A DNA stretch of 64,000 nucleotides from CAVSWT01 sp963777515 (GTDB lineage Bacteria; Bacteroidota; Ignavibacteria; Ignavibacteriales; Ignavibacteriaceae). The notes beneath the pieces were generated by a model that had not been told where the DNA came from, made no database searches, and saw only the letters and a program-made list of their open reading frames with translations. Position 1 is the stretch's first letter. Each line of letters opens with the position of its first letter. Of this stretch, positions 1-8,494 are shown piece by piece. A program made the position numbers and the translations under genes. The stretch spans positions 1-64,000 of the forward strand of contig CAVZQU010000008.1 of the NCBI GenBank assembly GCA_963777515.1, in the 5' to 3' direction.

Positions 1-154
1 AAAATTAATTTCATTCAAATGAAATTAAAAATTAAATCTCAATATCTTTCTGGTAGATTCATTCCTCGAACAGCAAATCGTTTCAAACCTTTGTATAACT
101 TGGAGAAATATATTTCCATAAGAATTACAAGGGTAAGAATTGTTAACGCTTCCT

Positions 155-183
155 TAGCAGGGATGGGGCATGTCCGGTCTCTA
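155..183. repeat. Degenerate copy of a small palindromic repeat
   Basis: The core GGATGGGGCATGTCCGGTCTC (161-181 minus flank) resembles the two palindromes inside the T9SS gene at 41149-41180 and 41268-41300, which share GAGACG...GCATG...CGTCTC. It looks like a weathered member of the same dispersed repeat. The resemblance is moderate and judged by eye. Confidence 0.4.
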
Positions 184-306
184 AAACAATATAAAAAAAC
201 AATAAATATTGATGCAGCCTTCCTTTTATCCTATTATTGCCCCTTTTCAAATCATATTGTAAGCTATTAATTAGGTTACTCACCTTATTATAGGTAACTT
301 AGCTTA

Positions 307-324
307 TCCGGTAAATAGACCGGA
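307..324 (+). promoter_or_regulatory. Leader hairpin upstream of RRM gene
   Basis: A perfect 6-bp inverted repeat (TCCGGT-AAATAG-ACCGGA) lies about 30 nt before the GTG start. The second RRM gene in the window has CCGG-TATTAAG-CCGG at the equivalent place (52801-52815), followed by the same TTAGAGGTTCTTT ribosome-binding stretch. A hairpin at the same position in both leaders suggests a regulatory RNA structure, possibly for autoregulation or temperature response. The function is inferred. Confidence 0.5.
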
Positions 325-354
325 ATCTTATTTATATATTATTAGAGGTTCTTT

Positions 355-606
355 GTGAGTACTAAATTATTTGTAGGTTCTCTGCCCTGGTCGGTTAACG
401 ACGATGGATTAAAGCAAACATTTGAAAAACATGGTTCTGTAGTTTCTGCTAAAGTTATTATGGACCGCGACACAAACCGATCCAGAGGTTTTGGATTTGT
501 TGAAATGGAAAATTCCGATGATGCAACCAAAGCTATCAGAGAATTGAATAATTCGGAAATTGATGGAAGAAATATTGTAGTTAATGAAGCTAAAGCTCGC
601 ACCTAA
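355..606 (+). CDS. RRM-domain RNA-binding protein
   Basis: This 83-residue protein is a single RNA recognition motif domain of the short bacterial/cyanobacterial type, probably cytoplasmic and binding single-stranded RNA. RNP2 reads KLFVGSLP (residues 4-11) and RNP1 reads RGFGFVEM (about residues 43-50), with the aromatic residues that stack on bases present. The GTG start follows AGAGG and is supported by the paralogue at 52849-53100, which keeps the same GTG codon and leader. A strong terminator follows, so the gene is probably monocistronic. Known relatives are often cold-induced; cold induction here is inference. Confidence 0.93.
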   Translation: MSTKLFVGSLPWSVNDDGLKQTFEKHGSVVSAKVIMDRDTNRSRGFGFVEMENSDDATKAIRELNNSEIDGRNIVVNEAKART

Positions 607-633
607 ATAGATATTCTGTTATTAGTTCTGAAG

Positions 634-660
634 AGGCATCTTTTAAGATGCCTTTTTTAT
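634..660 (+). terminator. Rho-independent terminator after RRM gene
   Basis: The stem AGGCATC/GATGCCT with a TTTTAA-type loop is followed by a run of T. It begins about 28 nt after the RRM stop codon. Confidence 0.85.
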
Positions 661-745
661 TTTAAAGCACTCATGAAAACTTGGAGGAGCAATCGAATTT
701 TCTTAATAGAAAATTTTTATTTTTGATGAACCATTTTTACAAATT

Positions 746-781
746 AAAACAGTAACCCTTCAACCGAAAGGCTACTGTTTT
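746..781 (-). terminator. Terminator for the minus-strand T9SS gene
   Basis: An imperfect inverted repeat (AAAACAGTA...TACTGTTTT) sits just past the stop codon at 798 of the minus-strand gene. It is T-rich on the minus strand after the stem. Confidence 0.6.
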
Positions 782-797
782 ACAGAATTAAAATTAT

Positions 798-1877
798 TTA
801 ATTAAATATTAATTTTTTCGTTAAAGAAATATTGCTCCCCGCCGTTTGAAGCCGATAAAAATAAATTCCGCTGGAGAGTGGTGAAGCATCAAATTTTACA
901 GTATAAGCCCCCGGTGCTTTTATCTCGTTTACCAGATTCGCAGCTTCATTTCCCAAAACATCATATACTTTTAAACTTACAAATCCTGTTTGGGGAACTG
1001 CATACTTTATATTTGTTGTAGGATTAAAGGGATTGGGATAATTTTGATAAAGCTGAAAGCTTGAAGGCAGCATGCTTAAATCTTCCTTTGCAGATGTAGG
1101 TATATAATTAAATTGTGTCATTGAAGCATAATTTAAAGTCACATCACCTGAAGTTGCAGAGCCGGTATCAATATCTGCTTCGAAAGTACCGCCGTCCGTG
1201 GCTATCCAATTAAAGCTGCTTGAAGCAGAATGATTTATTGGTGTTCCGTTTAAGTAAACAGTTGTTTCCTCAATGTCGGATACACGCAATGCCTGAAATG
1301 ATCCGAATGGAAATGTAACAGTTCCGAACGCATCAACTGATGTTGATTTTACAGTTATATTATAAACCCCTCCTCCTATATCCATTGAATCTCTGGAATT
1401 ATCCAGCACCAATCCGTAAGTCAATGGAAGAGGAAATACCAATTCACTTCCGCCTGATTGAATTATAACAGTATCAATGCCGCCAATATTAGCTTCAAGA
1501 GCTGTCCCTAATTCATAAATGCCGTCGTCTTCTATCTGGTAATAAGTATACTGCGATGCCTGATGACCTTCAATATAACCGGTGCCATATTGCGCATGCG
1601 TTGCATTGGAAAACTCTGCTTGGTAAGGAGTGCTGGCCGGCGTTACATTTGTTGCAACTGATGTATCGCCCCACTCTATATTCGGAATTGTCCAGTTTTG
1701 CGATGATGAACCTGCCGAACCAACATCCATGTTTGTCATTGGATTATCTTTGCTGAAATCTATCCATGACTTGCCAGGTTCAAAAACGCTTTCAACATCT
1801 GCTTTTGTAATTTGAACCTGGGCAAAAAGCTCTGTCCCTGCACTAATGAATAGAAATAGCAGTAAACAGGATTTCAT
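798..1877 (-). CDS. T9SS-secreted surface protein of unknown function
   Basis: This protein of about 359 residues begins with a Sec signal peptide (MKSCLLLFLFISAGTELFAQ) and ends in a T9SS type A sorting domain. The domain contains QNYPNPFNPTT, a VYDVLG segment and SSGIYFYRL, so the protein should cross the outer membrane and be released or anchored at the surface. The middle is Thr/Ser/Gly-rich, beta-type, and matches no family I know. An open frame extends 14 codons further upstream, but the ATG at 1875-1877 has AGAAAGGA in front and starts directly at the signal peptide. The gene is divergent from the RRM pseudogene fragment and probably transcribed alone. Confidence 0.85.
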   Translation of the reverse strand: MKSCLLLFLFISAGTELFAQVQITKADVESVFEPGKSWIDFSKDNPMTNMDVGSAGSSSQNWTIPNIEWGDTSVATNVTPASTPYQAEFSNATHAQYGTGYIEGHQASQYTYYQIEDDGIYELGTALEANIGGIDTVIIQSGGSELVFPLPLTYGLVLDNSRDSMDIGGGVYNITVKSTSVDAFGTVTFPFGSFQALRVSDIEETTVYLNGTPINHSASSSFNWIATDGGTFEADIDTGSATSGDVTLNYASMTQFNYIPTSAKEDLSMLPSSFQLYQNYPNPFNPTTNIKYAVPQTGFVSLKVYDVLGNEAANLVNEIKAPGAYTVKFDASPLSSGIYFYRLQTAGSNISLTKKLIFN

Positions 1878-2003
1878 ATATTTATCCTTTCTTAAAGTTG
1901 ATAATAATTCTAATTGCACTTTAACGGAATAATTTTGGGGATGATTTGAAAATAGGACAAGATTGGATGGAAAGCAAGTCAGGATCGCTTTAAAGCAAAA
2001 TAA

Positions 2004-2113
2004 AATTTAATAATTCGGAAATTGATGAAAGAAATATTAAAGTTAATGAAGCTAAGGCCCGCGCTTAAATAAATATTCTGCTATTAGTTCTGAAGAGGCT
2101 GCCTTTTTATTTT
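2004..2113 (+). pseudogene. Duplicated 3' fragment of the RRM gene
   Basis: This stretch matches about 541-660 closely. It covers the last ~20 codons of the RRM gene, its stop codon, the AAATA-ATATTCTG spacer and the start of the terminator. The terminator has collapsed: GGCATCTTTTAAGATGCC has become GGCTGCC, losing the stem. No start codon or RNP motifs remain. It is a remnant of a tandem duplication that was split by the T9SS gene. Confidence 0.8.
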
Positions 2114-2243
2114 AAAGCCGATTAAAAAGTATGTTAAACTTATTCGCTTGATACTTAAAAGATTATTGGTGCTTACCATTTACAGATTTATTTATATAGA
2201 CTTCTAAAAAATTCTTTAATATTTATATTAATGTCACACTTAG

Positions 2244-2384
2244 TCTGTCTGTCGAGCATGTTGCAGAACTTATTAAACTGTCACACTGAGCTTGTCGAAG
2301 TGTGAACTCTTTCCGCAGATAGAGTCTTCGACAAGCTCAGACTGACAAACGAAGACATCTGCAACACACTCTGTCGACAGACAG
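2244..2384. repeat. Nested palindromic intergenic repeat
   Basis: There are two concentric inverted repeats. Outer arms (about 2244-2268 and 2357-2384) share CTGTCTGTCGA and GTTGCAGA. Inner arms (about 2278-2310 and 2322-2348) share CTGAGCTTGTCGAAG. The inner arm sequence recurs in the element at 49504-49624. No ORF is present. It resembles a non-autonomous mobile repeat or a folded RNA; no target duplication is obvious. Confidence 0.75.
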
Positions 2385-2470
2385 GTTTGACTTTTTCAAA
2401 AGTATATGCCATGTTTCGACCTGCACAACATGACACAAAAATAATTTTTCAGAAGTCCCAGAAAATAATT

Positions 2471-3784
2471 ATGAGTAAATCTTCAAACGGTGAAGAAAAA
2501 ATCGGTTATTTATCTGCTGCAGCCATTGGAATAGGCGGAATGGTTGGCGGCGGTATTTTTGCAGTTTTAGGTTTAGCCGTAAAATTAGCTCACGGTGGAA
2601 CACCGGTCGCTTTTCTTTTAGCAGGTATAGTTGCATTAATAACTTCTTATTCATACACAAAATTATCAATCACCTTTCCCAGCCAGGGCGGGACGGTAGA
2701 ATTTTTAAATCAAGCTTTCGGCGGAAATTTATTTACAGGCGGAATGAATGTGCTTTTATGGCTTAGCTACATTGTTATGCTTTCGTTGTATTCGTATGCA
2801 TTCGGCAGCTACGGTGCAAGCTTATTCCCCGGCGCTCACGAAATCTGGAAACATATTCTCATCAGCGGATCAATTATACTGTTCACCTTGCTTAATGTAA
2901 CCGGGGCAAAATTTGTAGGTGAAGCTGAGGAATATATCGTCGCGGTAAAATTGCTGATACTTTTATCATTTGTGGGCATCGGCTTTAGTTCAATTGACAC
3001 ACAAAGAATACAACCCGCTGCATGGAGCAGCTCGCTGGAATTAATTGCCGGCGGAATGATAATTTTTTTAGCGTACGAAGGTTTTGAACTTATAGCCAAC
3101 ACTGCCGGAAATGTTAAAGATGCAAAAAAGAATCTTCCCCGTGCTTTTTATTCTTCCGTAATATTTGTGATTATACTTTACATTCTTGTCGCGCTGGTAA
3201 CAGTCGGTAATTTACCCGTAGATAAAATAATTAACGCAAAAGATTACGCACTTGCAGAAGCCGCCAAACCTTTTATGGGCAGCTTTGGTTTTACATTGAT
3301 TGCAATTGCGGCTGTACTTTCAACCGGCTCGGCAATAAACGCTACGCTTTACGGAGCGGCAAAAGTTAGTTTTGTTATTGCTAAAGAGGGAGAGCTCCCA
3401 GCAAAGCTGGAAGATAAAATTTGGAACAAGCCTATCGAAGGTTTGATTATAACTGCTGTGCTGACTTTAATAATCGCCAACATATTCGATGTAAGCGGAA
3501 TATCAACAATGGGCAGTGCAGGATTCCTGCTGATCTTTGCTGCCGTGAATGCTTCCAACTTTAAAATGAGCAGTAAAACCAAATCAATTAAATGGATCTC
3601 TTTTGCTGGCATACTTTTATGTTTGACCGCACTTGTTCTAATGATAGTACAGACTATAAAAACTTCGCCCGGGAATATTTGGGTGTTAGTGGTTATGTTC
3701 GGTTTGGCATTCCTGGTCGAAGGGACTTACAGAAAATTCAGAAATAACAAAAACATTAAGCCTATAATTACTAATTCTAATTGA
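2471..3784 (+). CDS. APC-family amino acid permease
   Basis: A 437-residue integral membrane protein with about 12 hydrophobic segments across its length. The first segment carries the glycine-rich GIGGMVGGGIFAVLG pattern of the amino acid-polyamine-organocation superfamily, which lies at the substrate site in characterised members. Likely role: proton-coupled amino acid uptake or exchange at the inner membrane; the substrate cannot be read. An upstream open frame (from 2387) overlaps the repeat element, so the ATG at 2471 (MSKSSNGEEKIGYLS) is preferred. No partner gene is adjacent. Confidence 0.88.
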   Translation: MSKSSNGEEKIGYLSAAAIGIGGMVGGGIFAVLGLAVKLAHGGTPVAFLLAGIVALITSYSYTKLSITFPSQGGTVEFLNQAFGGNLFTGGMNVLLWLSYIVMLSLYSYAFGSYGASLFPGAHEIWKHILISGSIILFTLLNVTGAKFVGEAEEYIVAVKLLILLSFVGIGFSSIDTQRIQPAAWSSSLELIAGGMIIFLAYEGFELIANTAGNVKDAKKNLPRAFYSSVIFVIILYILVALVTVGNLPVDKIINAKDYALAEAAKPFMGSFGFTLIAIAAVLSTGSAINATLYGAAKVSFVIAKEGELPAKLEDKIWNKPIEGLIITAVLTLIIANIFDVSGISTMGSAGFLLIFAAVNASNFKMSSKTKSIKWISFAGILLCLTALVLMIVQTIKTSPGNIWVLVVMFGLAFLVEGTYRKFRNNKNIKPIITNSN

Positions 3785-4007
3785 GAAGTTGTGAATTAAG
3801 AAATGCAATATGGTTGAAGCTTAACACAAAAAGCAAAACTGCAGAAAAATTAAAAGGTATGTTGAAAAGCGGGTATCCAAGAATAAGTTATCATAAATTG
3901 TTTTCATATAATAATTTGATATTTAAATTATATTATTTAATATGAATTCCATTCGATTTTAAATTTACTTTGACCAAATAGGAAATCAATTTAATTAAGG
4001 AATAACA

Positions 4008-6188
4008 TTGGCTGAGTTAAAAAATCTTTTAATCACTGTTCTTGAAAATTATAAAGACGAAGTTAAGCTACATTTCCCTGGGAAGGGTGAAATGAAACAA
4101 GTAATTAAATTGGATATTCCCCAAAAGTTAAAATCAATTCTAACTGATAACAAAAATGAGCTAAAATTTGAAGGAAGCATTGGGGGAGGAGAGTGGGCAA
4201 CAATTCCTTGGGTCGCAATAATGGATAGTAAAATAACTAATAAGGTTAGTGAAGGAATATATATTGTTTATCTTTTTTGTGCAGACGGTAGTGGCGTATT
4301 TTTAACATTAAATCAAGGGACTGGGGGCATAAGTAAAGCTAGAGTGGGGCCAGAGCAAATGGAAAATAGAAAAACATATCTTTCTATGATAGGAGAAACT
4401 GATTTTTTTACAAAAGGAATGCTTAATTCTAATTCATTAAAAGCTGGCAAAAACCCCCGAGCTAAAGCATATGAAAAAGCTTGCATTTTATGGAAATATT
4501 ATTCGTTAACAGATCTTAAAAATATAATTAATGAATCAGAGTTATTAAAAGATTTAGAAAACTTACTTAATATTTATCTGAATAAGAATATTAAAGAAAA
4601 AAAACTTAATTATTGGATTTTTCAAGCAAACCCAGAAAAGCGCTATAATGTTCTTGCTGCTTTGAAAGATGGTGTTTTAAAGAGATGGCTAGTCAACTCA
4701 CATAAAGGAGAAATTAATAAAGGTGATAAAATAATATTATGGGTAACCGGAAAATATGCGGGAGTTTATGCTTTGGCAACAGTAGATTCGGCAGTAGCCT
4801 CAATGCCAGCAGATGAGGAGGAAAAAAAATATTTTCTTGACATGGACGATTTTGACAACCGTGATAGAGTAATAATACGACCAGATATAATTCTAGATAA
4901 ACCAATCACCAAATCTGAAATTGATGCAAATGTGAAACTTCAGGGTTTAAATGTGAGCTTACAAGGAACAAACTTTTCAGCAACTAAAGAACAATATGAT
5001 ACAATATTATCTTTAATCCGAGAACAAGAAAATAAGGAAACATCGACAATGAAAAATCTAGATTTTATTTGGAATAATTTCTATGATAAATTAATTTCTT
5101 GTGGATACATTTTCGATAAATATTTTGTTCTTAGATTTATTTCTACCCTTTGTACAAAACCGTTTCAGATCCTAACAGGCCTCTCTGGCTCAGGTAAAAC
5201 TAAATTAGCTCAGGCTTTCACTTATTGGATAACTGAAAATGAAAATCAGTATTGCATAATACCAGTAGGAGCCGATTGGACAAATCGTGAACCTCTTTTA
5301 GGTTTTCCAAATTCTTTGGAACAAGGAAAATATCTTAAGCCTGAAAATAGAGTTATAGATCTTATAATAGAAGCAAACAAAGAAGAAAATTCTCACAAAC
5401 CCTACTTTCTTATTCTCGATGAAATGAATTTAAGTCATGTAGAAAGATATTTTGCAGATTTTCTAAGTGTAATGGAATCAGATGAAAAAATTGCTTTACA
5501 TTCAGGTGCTGATAATTGGGATGATGTACCATCGAAATTATCGCTTCCCCCAAATCTATTCATTATTGGAACAGTAAATGTAGATGAGACAACATATATG
5601 TTTAGTCCTAAAGTATTAGACCGAGCTCATGTTTTAGAATTTAGAGTTAATGAAGAAGAAATGCAGGAATTTCTTAATGCCCCGGTTAAACCAGACTTAG
5701 AATCAATTAAAGGATTAGGAAAAAATATGGCTTCAGATTTTATTCTTAAGGCTCAAACTGAAATTTCTGAATTTGAGGATTTAACTGAAGTACAAACAAC
5801 ACTTATTCAATTTTTCAAGGAGCTGAAAAAGATTGGTGCTGAATTCGGTTACCGTACTGCTTCTGAGATTTACCGATTCACAGGAATATTAAAAATGCTT
5901 ACTAAAGAAAATGGGAATGAATGGACTGTTAATGATATTGTTGATGCTGCAGTCATACAGAAACTTCTCCCTAAGATACACGGTTCACGCAGTAAGTTAG
6001 AACCTGTTCTGAAAACACTGGCCGAATTATGTTTAATAAATAAAGATGATTTAAGTGAAATTTTAAAATTGACAGAAGTTAATTATAAAGACAAAGAAAG
6101 AATTAAATATCCGTTATCCCTAGAAAAAATACTACGAATGAGAACAAGCGTAATACAAGACGGTTTTACTAGTTTTACTGAAGCATAA
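4008..6188 (+). CDS. mcrB: McrB-like AAA+ protein with EVE domain
   Basis: This 726-residue protein fits the motor subunit of a type IV (modification-dependent) restriction system. Residues ~1-180 resemble the DUF3578/MrcB N-terminal domain. Residues ~200-345 form an EVE (PUA-like) domain starting NYWIFQANPEKRY, a fold that reads modified bases. The C-terminal half is an McrB-type GTPase: Walker A GLSGSGKT (391-398), Walker B FLILDEMN with D471/E472, and the NVDE...DRA segment after strand 4 (524 onward). The TTG start at 4008 follows AAGG and begins MAELK. The downstream McrC-like gene starts 14 bp after the stop, so they are probably cotranscribed. Family assignment is firm; the modification recognised is unknown. 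Confidence 0.9.
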   Translation: MAELKNLLITVLENYKDEVKLHFPGKGEMKQVIKLDIPQKLKSILTDNKNELKFEGSIGGGEWATIPWVAIMDSKITNKVSEGIYIVYLFCADGSGVFLTLNQGTGGISKARVGPEQMENRKTYLSMIGETDFFTKGMLNSNSLKAGKNPRAKAYEKACILWKYYSLTDLKNIINESELLKDLENLLNIYLNKNIKEKKLNYWIFQANPEKRYNVLAALKDGVLKRWLVNSHKGEINKGDKIILWVTGKYAGVYALATVDSAVASMPADEEEKKYFLDMDDFDNRDRVIIRPDIILDKPITKSEIDANVKLQGLNVSLQGTNFSATKEQYDTILSLIREQENKETSTMKNLDFIWNNFYDKLISCGYIFDKYFVLRFISTLCTKPFQILTGLSGSGKTKLAQAFTYWITENENQYCIIPVGADWTNREPLLGFPNSLEQGKYLKPENRVIDLIIEANKEENSHKPYFLILDEMNLSHVERYFADFLSVMESDEKIALHSGADNWDDVPSKLSLPPNLFIIGTVNVDETTYMFSPKVLDRAHVLEFRVNEEEMQEFLNAPVKPDLESIKGLGKNMASDFILKAQTEISEFEDLTEVQTTLIQFFKELKKIGAEFGYRTASEIYRFTGILKMLTKENGNEWTVNDIVDAAVIQKLLPKIHGSRSKLEPVLKTLAELCLINKDDLSEILKLTEVNYKDKERIKYPLSLEKILRMRTSVIQDGFTSFTEA

Positions 6189-6202
6189 CTAGAGTACCTG
6201 CA

Positions 6203-8479
6203 ATGTCTGATAAGATTAAGCTTAATTTTATTTCAAAAAATAACCAGCCTTTTGATCTAAAAATAATATCAGAATCGAATACACAAGAAACATTATTTCA
6301 AATAAACAGTAAAGAAGCCGCCGAAAATAGTGAAGCCGCTATACAATTGTTAGAAGGCTGCTCGTATGAATATAAATTATCTGATAATTTCTGTTTTAAG
6401 GAAATTCCGGGGATTGTAAAACCTTCTAAATTAAATCCTTCCTCGGGACGTTTAACACCTGGCAATTATGTAGGCACTTTGTCATTAGACATACTAGATG
6501 AATCAAAATCTTTAACTTGTCAATTTCAAATTGAAATCCGTTCAATCAAAACCGAATATCGTGAAGACTATAGATATATGCTTGAGTATATTACAAAAGC
6601 CTGCACAGATCTATTAATGATTCATAGTTCCCCAGTAACGCAAACATTCGAAGCTGATTATTTTAATAATTCAGAAACTCTATACCAAAGGTTTGCCTTT
6701 GTTAAATCAATTATTGATTCTGAAGAATTTAATGAAGGTGTTCACAGAGTAATATCAAATCCTGTAAAAGGATGGCAATTAATTGACGAAGAGTCTGATA
6801 TAAGAAGAATTAAAAGATTAACTTCACATCATTTAAGGCAGTTGGTTTCTAAAAAAGATAGAATAAATCTGCCTCAAGAAAAAGCTTTAAGAAAACACCT
6901 TAATTCCTTACCACGTTCAATTAGAATCACAAAAAAAACAGAGACGGTTGATATTCCAGAAAACAGGTTTATCAAATATGTGCTGGAAAATTTTTTCAGG
7001 TTTGTTTCAGAGGTAAGACATAATCTTGAAGCTGCTAATAGCCACTTTAAAACTTACAATGAAACGTTAATACTTGAAGAAAAAATAGGTAGCATTCTTA
7101 AACAAAGTATATTCAAGGAAATATCATTTCCGAATACGCTTCCATTAAACAGTCCTGTTCTGCAGAGAAAGGAGGGTTACAGAGAAGTTTTAAGAGTATG
7201 GCTGATATTTGATCTAGCCGCTAAGCTTATCTGGAAAGGCGGTGATAATGTTTATAGTGCTGGTAAAAGAGATGTAGCAGTTCTTTATGAATACTGGTTA
7301 TTCTTCAGGTTATTAGATTTACTCAAAGAAATTTACTCAATCAATCCTGAAGATGTTAAAAATTTAATTGAAAAAACTTCAGACGGATTGGGATTAAAAC
7401 TTAAATCAGGCAGCTATCTTCCATTAAAAGGAATTTATTCTAAGGAAGGAAGAAATTTAAATGTTGAGTTTAGTTATAACAGAACTTTTTCAGGGAAAAG
7501 TGATTACCCGAAAGAAGGAAGCTGGGCTAGGAGTCTAAGACCTGATTACACTCTTACATTATGGCCTGCGGATTTTACACAGTCTCAAGCAGAAGAAGAA
7601 GAACTAATAGTTCATATTCATTTTGACTCAAAATATAAAATTGAAAATCTTACGGAGATTATCGGGCAGGATGATAATGATTTAAATAAAGAAAAAGAGG
7701 AACAGAGAACTGGAACATATAAAAGAGCTGATCTTTTAAAAATGCATGCTTATAAAGATGCCATAAGAAGAACCGGTGGAGCATATGTACTTTATCCTGG
7801 GAATGATGTCCCAATAACGATGAAAGGATTTCATGAAATAATTCCTGGACTAGGGGCATTTTGTATTCGTCCTTCAAAAAATAATGATGGAACGGATGAT
7901 TTAAAATCATTTATTTTAGAAGTTACAAATCATTTAATTAATAGAGCATCACAGCGCGAAAGACTTACTTATCACACTTTTGAAATACTAAAAAATAAAG
8001 ATGATAATAAAGTTCTTGAAAAAATTCCTGAGATATATGAAGGACAAAGAGTTGCACATCCGGCTGAAACTTTTGTACTCATTGGATATTGTAAAAGTGA
8101 ACAACATTTAACATGGATAAATAGAAAAGGACTGTACAACTTTAGAATGGATACAGTTAGAGGGTCATTGAGAATGGGACCGGAAACAGCTGGTGCTCAA
8201 TATATACTTCTGCATTCGGAAGGGAAATTAGTAACTGGAGACATTAGACGTATAATTGAAAGAGGCCCAAGGATTTTATCAAAAGAGAATTTACAAAGAT
8301 TAGATTATCCTTCTCCTCAAAATGAATTTTATCTAGTATATAAAATTGAAAAAAATATTGAAGAAGCATTCAATAATCTAGTATGGGATATTTCAAAACT
8401 TTCTGAGTTTCAATCAGGCAGAGCTTCCGGAAATCCAATTGCAGTTTCTTTATTAGAACTTATGAAGGTAAAAACCTAG
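6203..8479 (+). CDS. mcrC: McrC-like DUF2357 nuclease
   Basis: This 758-residue protein fits the nuclease partner of the preceding McrB-like motor. The N-terminal two thirds match the DUF2357-type region of large McrC relatives (beta-rich start, then helical segments with conserved ENRFIKYVL near 255). The C-terminal part holds a PD-(D/E)XK nuclease core: PD at 447-448 (LRPDYTLTLWP) and D475-S476-K477 within HFDSKYK, comparable to the DAKYK of McrC. It is longer than E. coli McrC (about 350 residues). It lies 14 bp after mcrB in the same direction. A convergent nuclease gene ends 15 bp beyond it. Confidence 0.85.
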   Translation: MSDKIKLNFISKNNQPFDLKIISESNTQETLFQINSKEAAENSEAAIQLLEGCSYEYKLSDNFCFKEIPGIVKPSKLNPSSGRLTPGNYVGTLSLDILDESKSLTCQFQIEIRSIKTEYREDYRYMLEYITKACTDLLMIHSSPVTQTFEADYFNNSETLYQRFAFVKSIIDSEEFNEGVHRVISNPVKGWQLIDEESDIRRIKRLTSHHLRQLVSKKDRINLPQEKALRKHLNSLPRSIRITKKTETVDIPENRFIKYVLENFFRFVSEVRHNLEAANSHFKTYNETLILEEKIGSILKQSIFKEISFPNTLPLNSPVLQRKEGYREVLRVWLIFDLAAKLIWKGGDNVYSAGKRDVAVLYEYWLFFRLLDLLKEIYSINPEDVKNLIEKTSDGLGLKLKSGSYLPLKGIYSKEGRNLNVEFSYNRTFSGKSDYPKEGSWARSLRPDYTLTLWPADFTQSQAEEEELIVHIHFDSKYKIENLTEIIGQDDNDLNKEKEEQRTGTYKRADLLKMHAYKDAIRRTGGAYVLYPGNDVPITMKGFHEIIPGLGAFCIRPSKNNDGTDDLKSFILEVTNHLINRASQRERLTYHTFEILKNKDDNKVLEKIPEIYEGQRVAHPAETFVLIGYCKSEQHLTWINRKGLYNFRMDTVRGSLRMGPETAGAQYILLHSEGKLVTGDIRRIIERGPRILSKENLQRLDYPSPQNEFYLVYKIEKNIEEAFNNLVWDISKLSEFQSGRASGNPIAVSLLELMKVKT

Positions 8480-8494
8480 TAAATTTTTTTATAT

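Larger units (their letters stand above)
1..354. other. Intergenic leader region, no gene supported
   Basis: I see no convincing gene here. An 83-codon open frame (19-270) lacks a ribosome binding site and any recognisable motif. The stretch holds a degenerate palindromic repeat (about 155-183) and, nearer the RRM gene, the leader hairpin at 307-324. The rest is AT-rich and featureless. Confidence 0.5.

Noticed and set aside
19..270. 83-codon open frame near the left edge
   Set aside because: No ribosome binding site, no recognisable domain, basic low-complexity sequence, and it overlaps a degenerate palindrome.
3785..4007. Possible coding remnant after the APC permease
   Set aside because: A short stretch translates as TAEKLKGMLKSGYP but has no start, no homology I can name and runs into AT-rich DNA.
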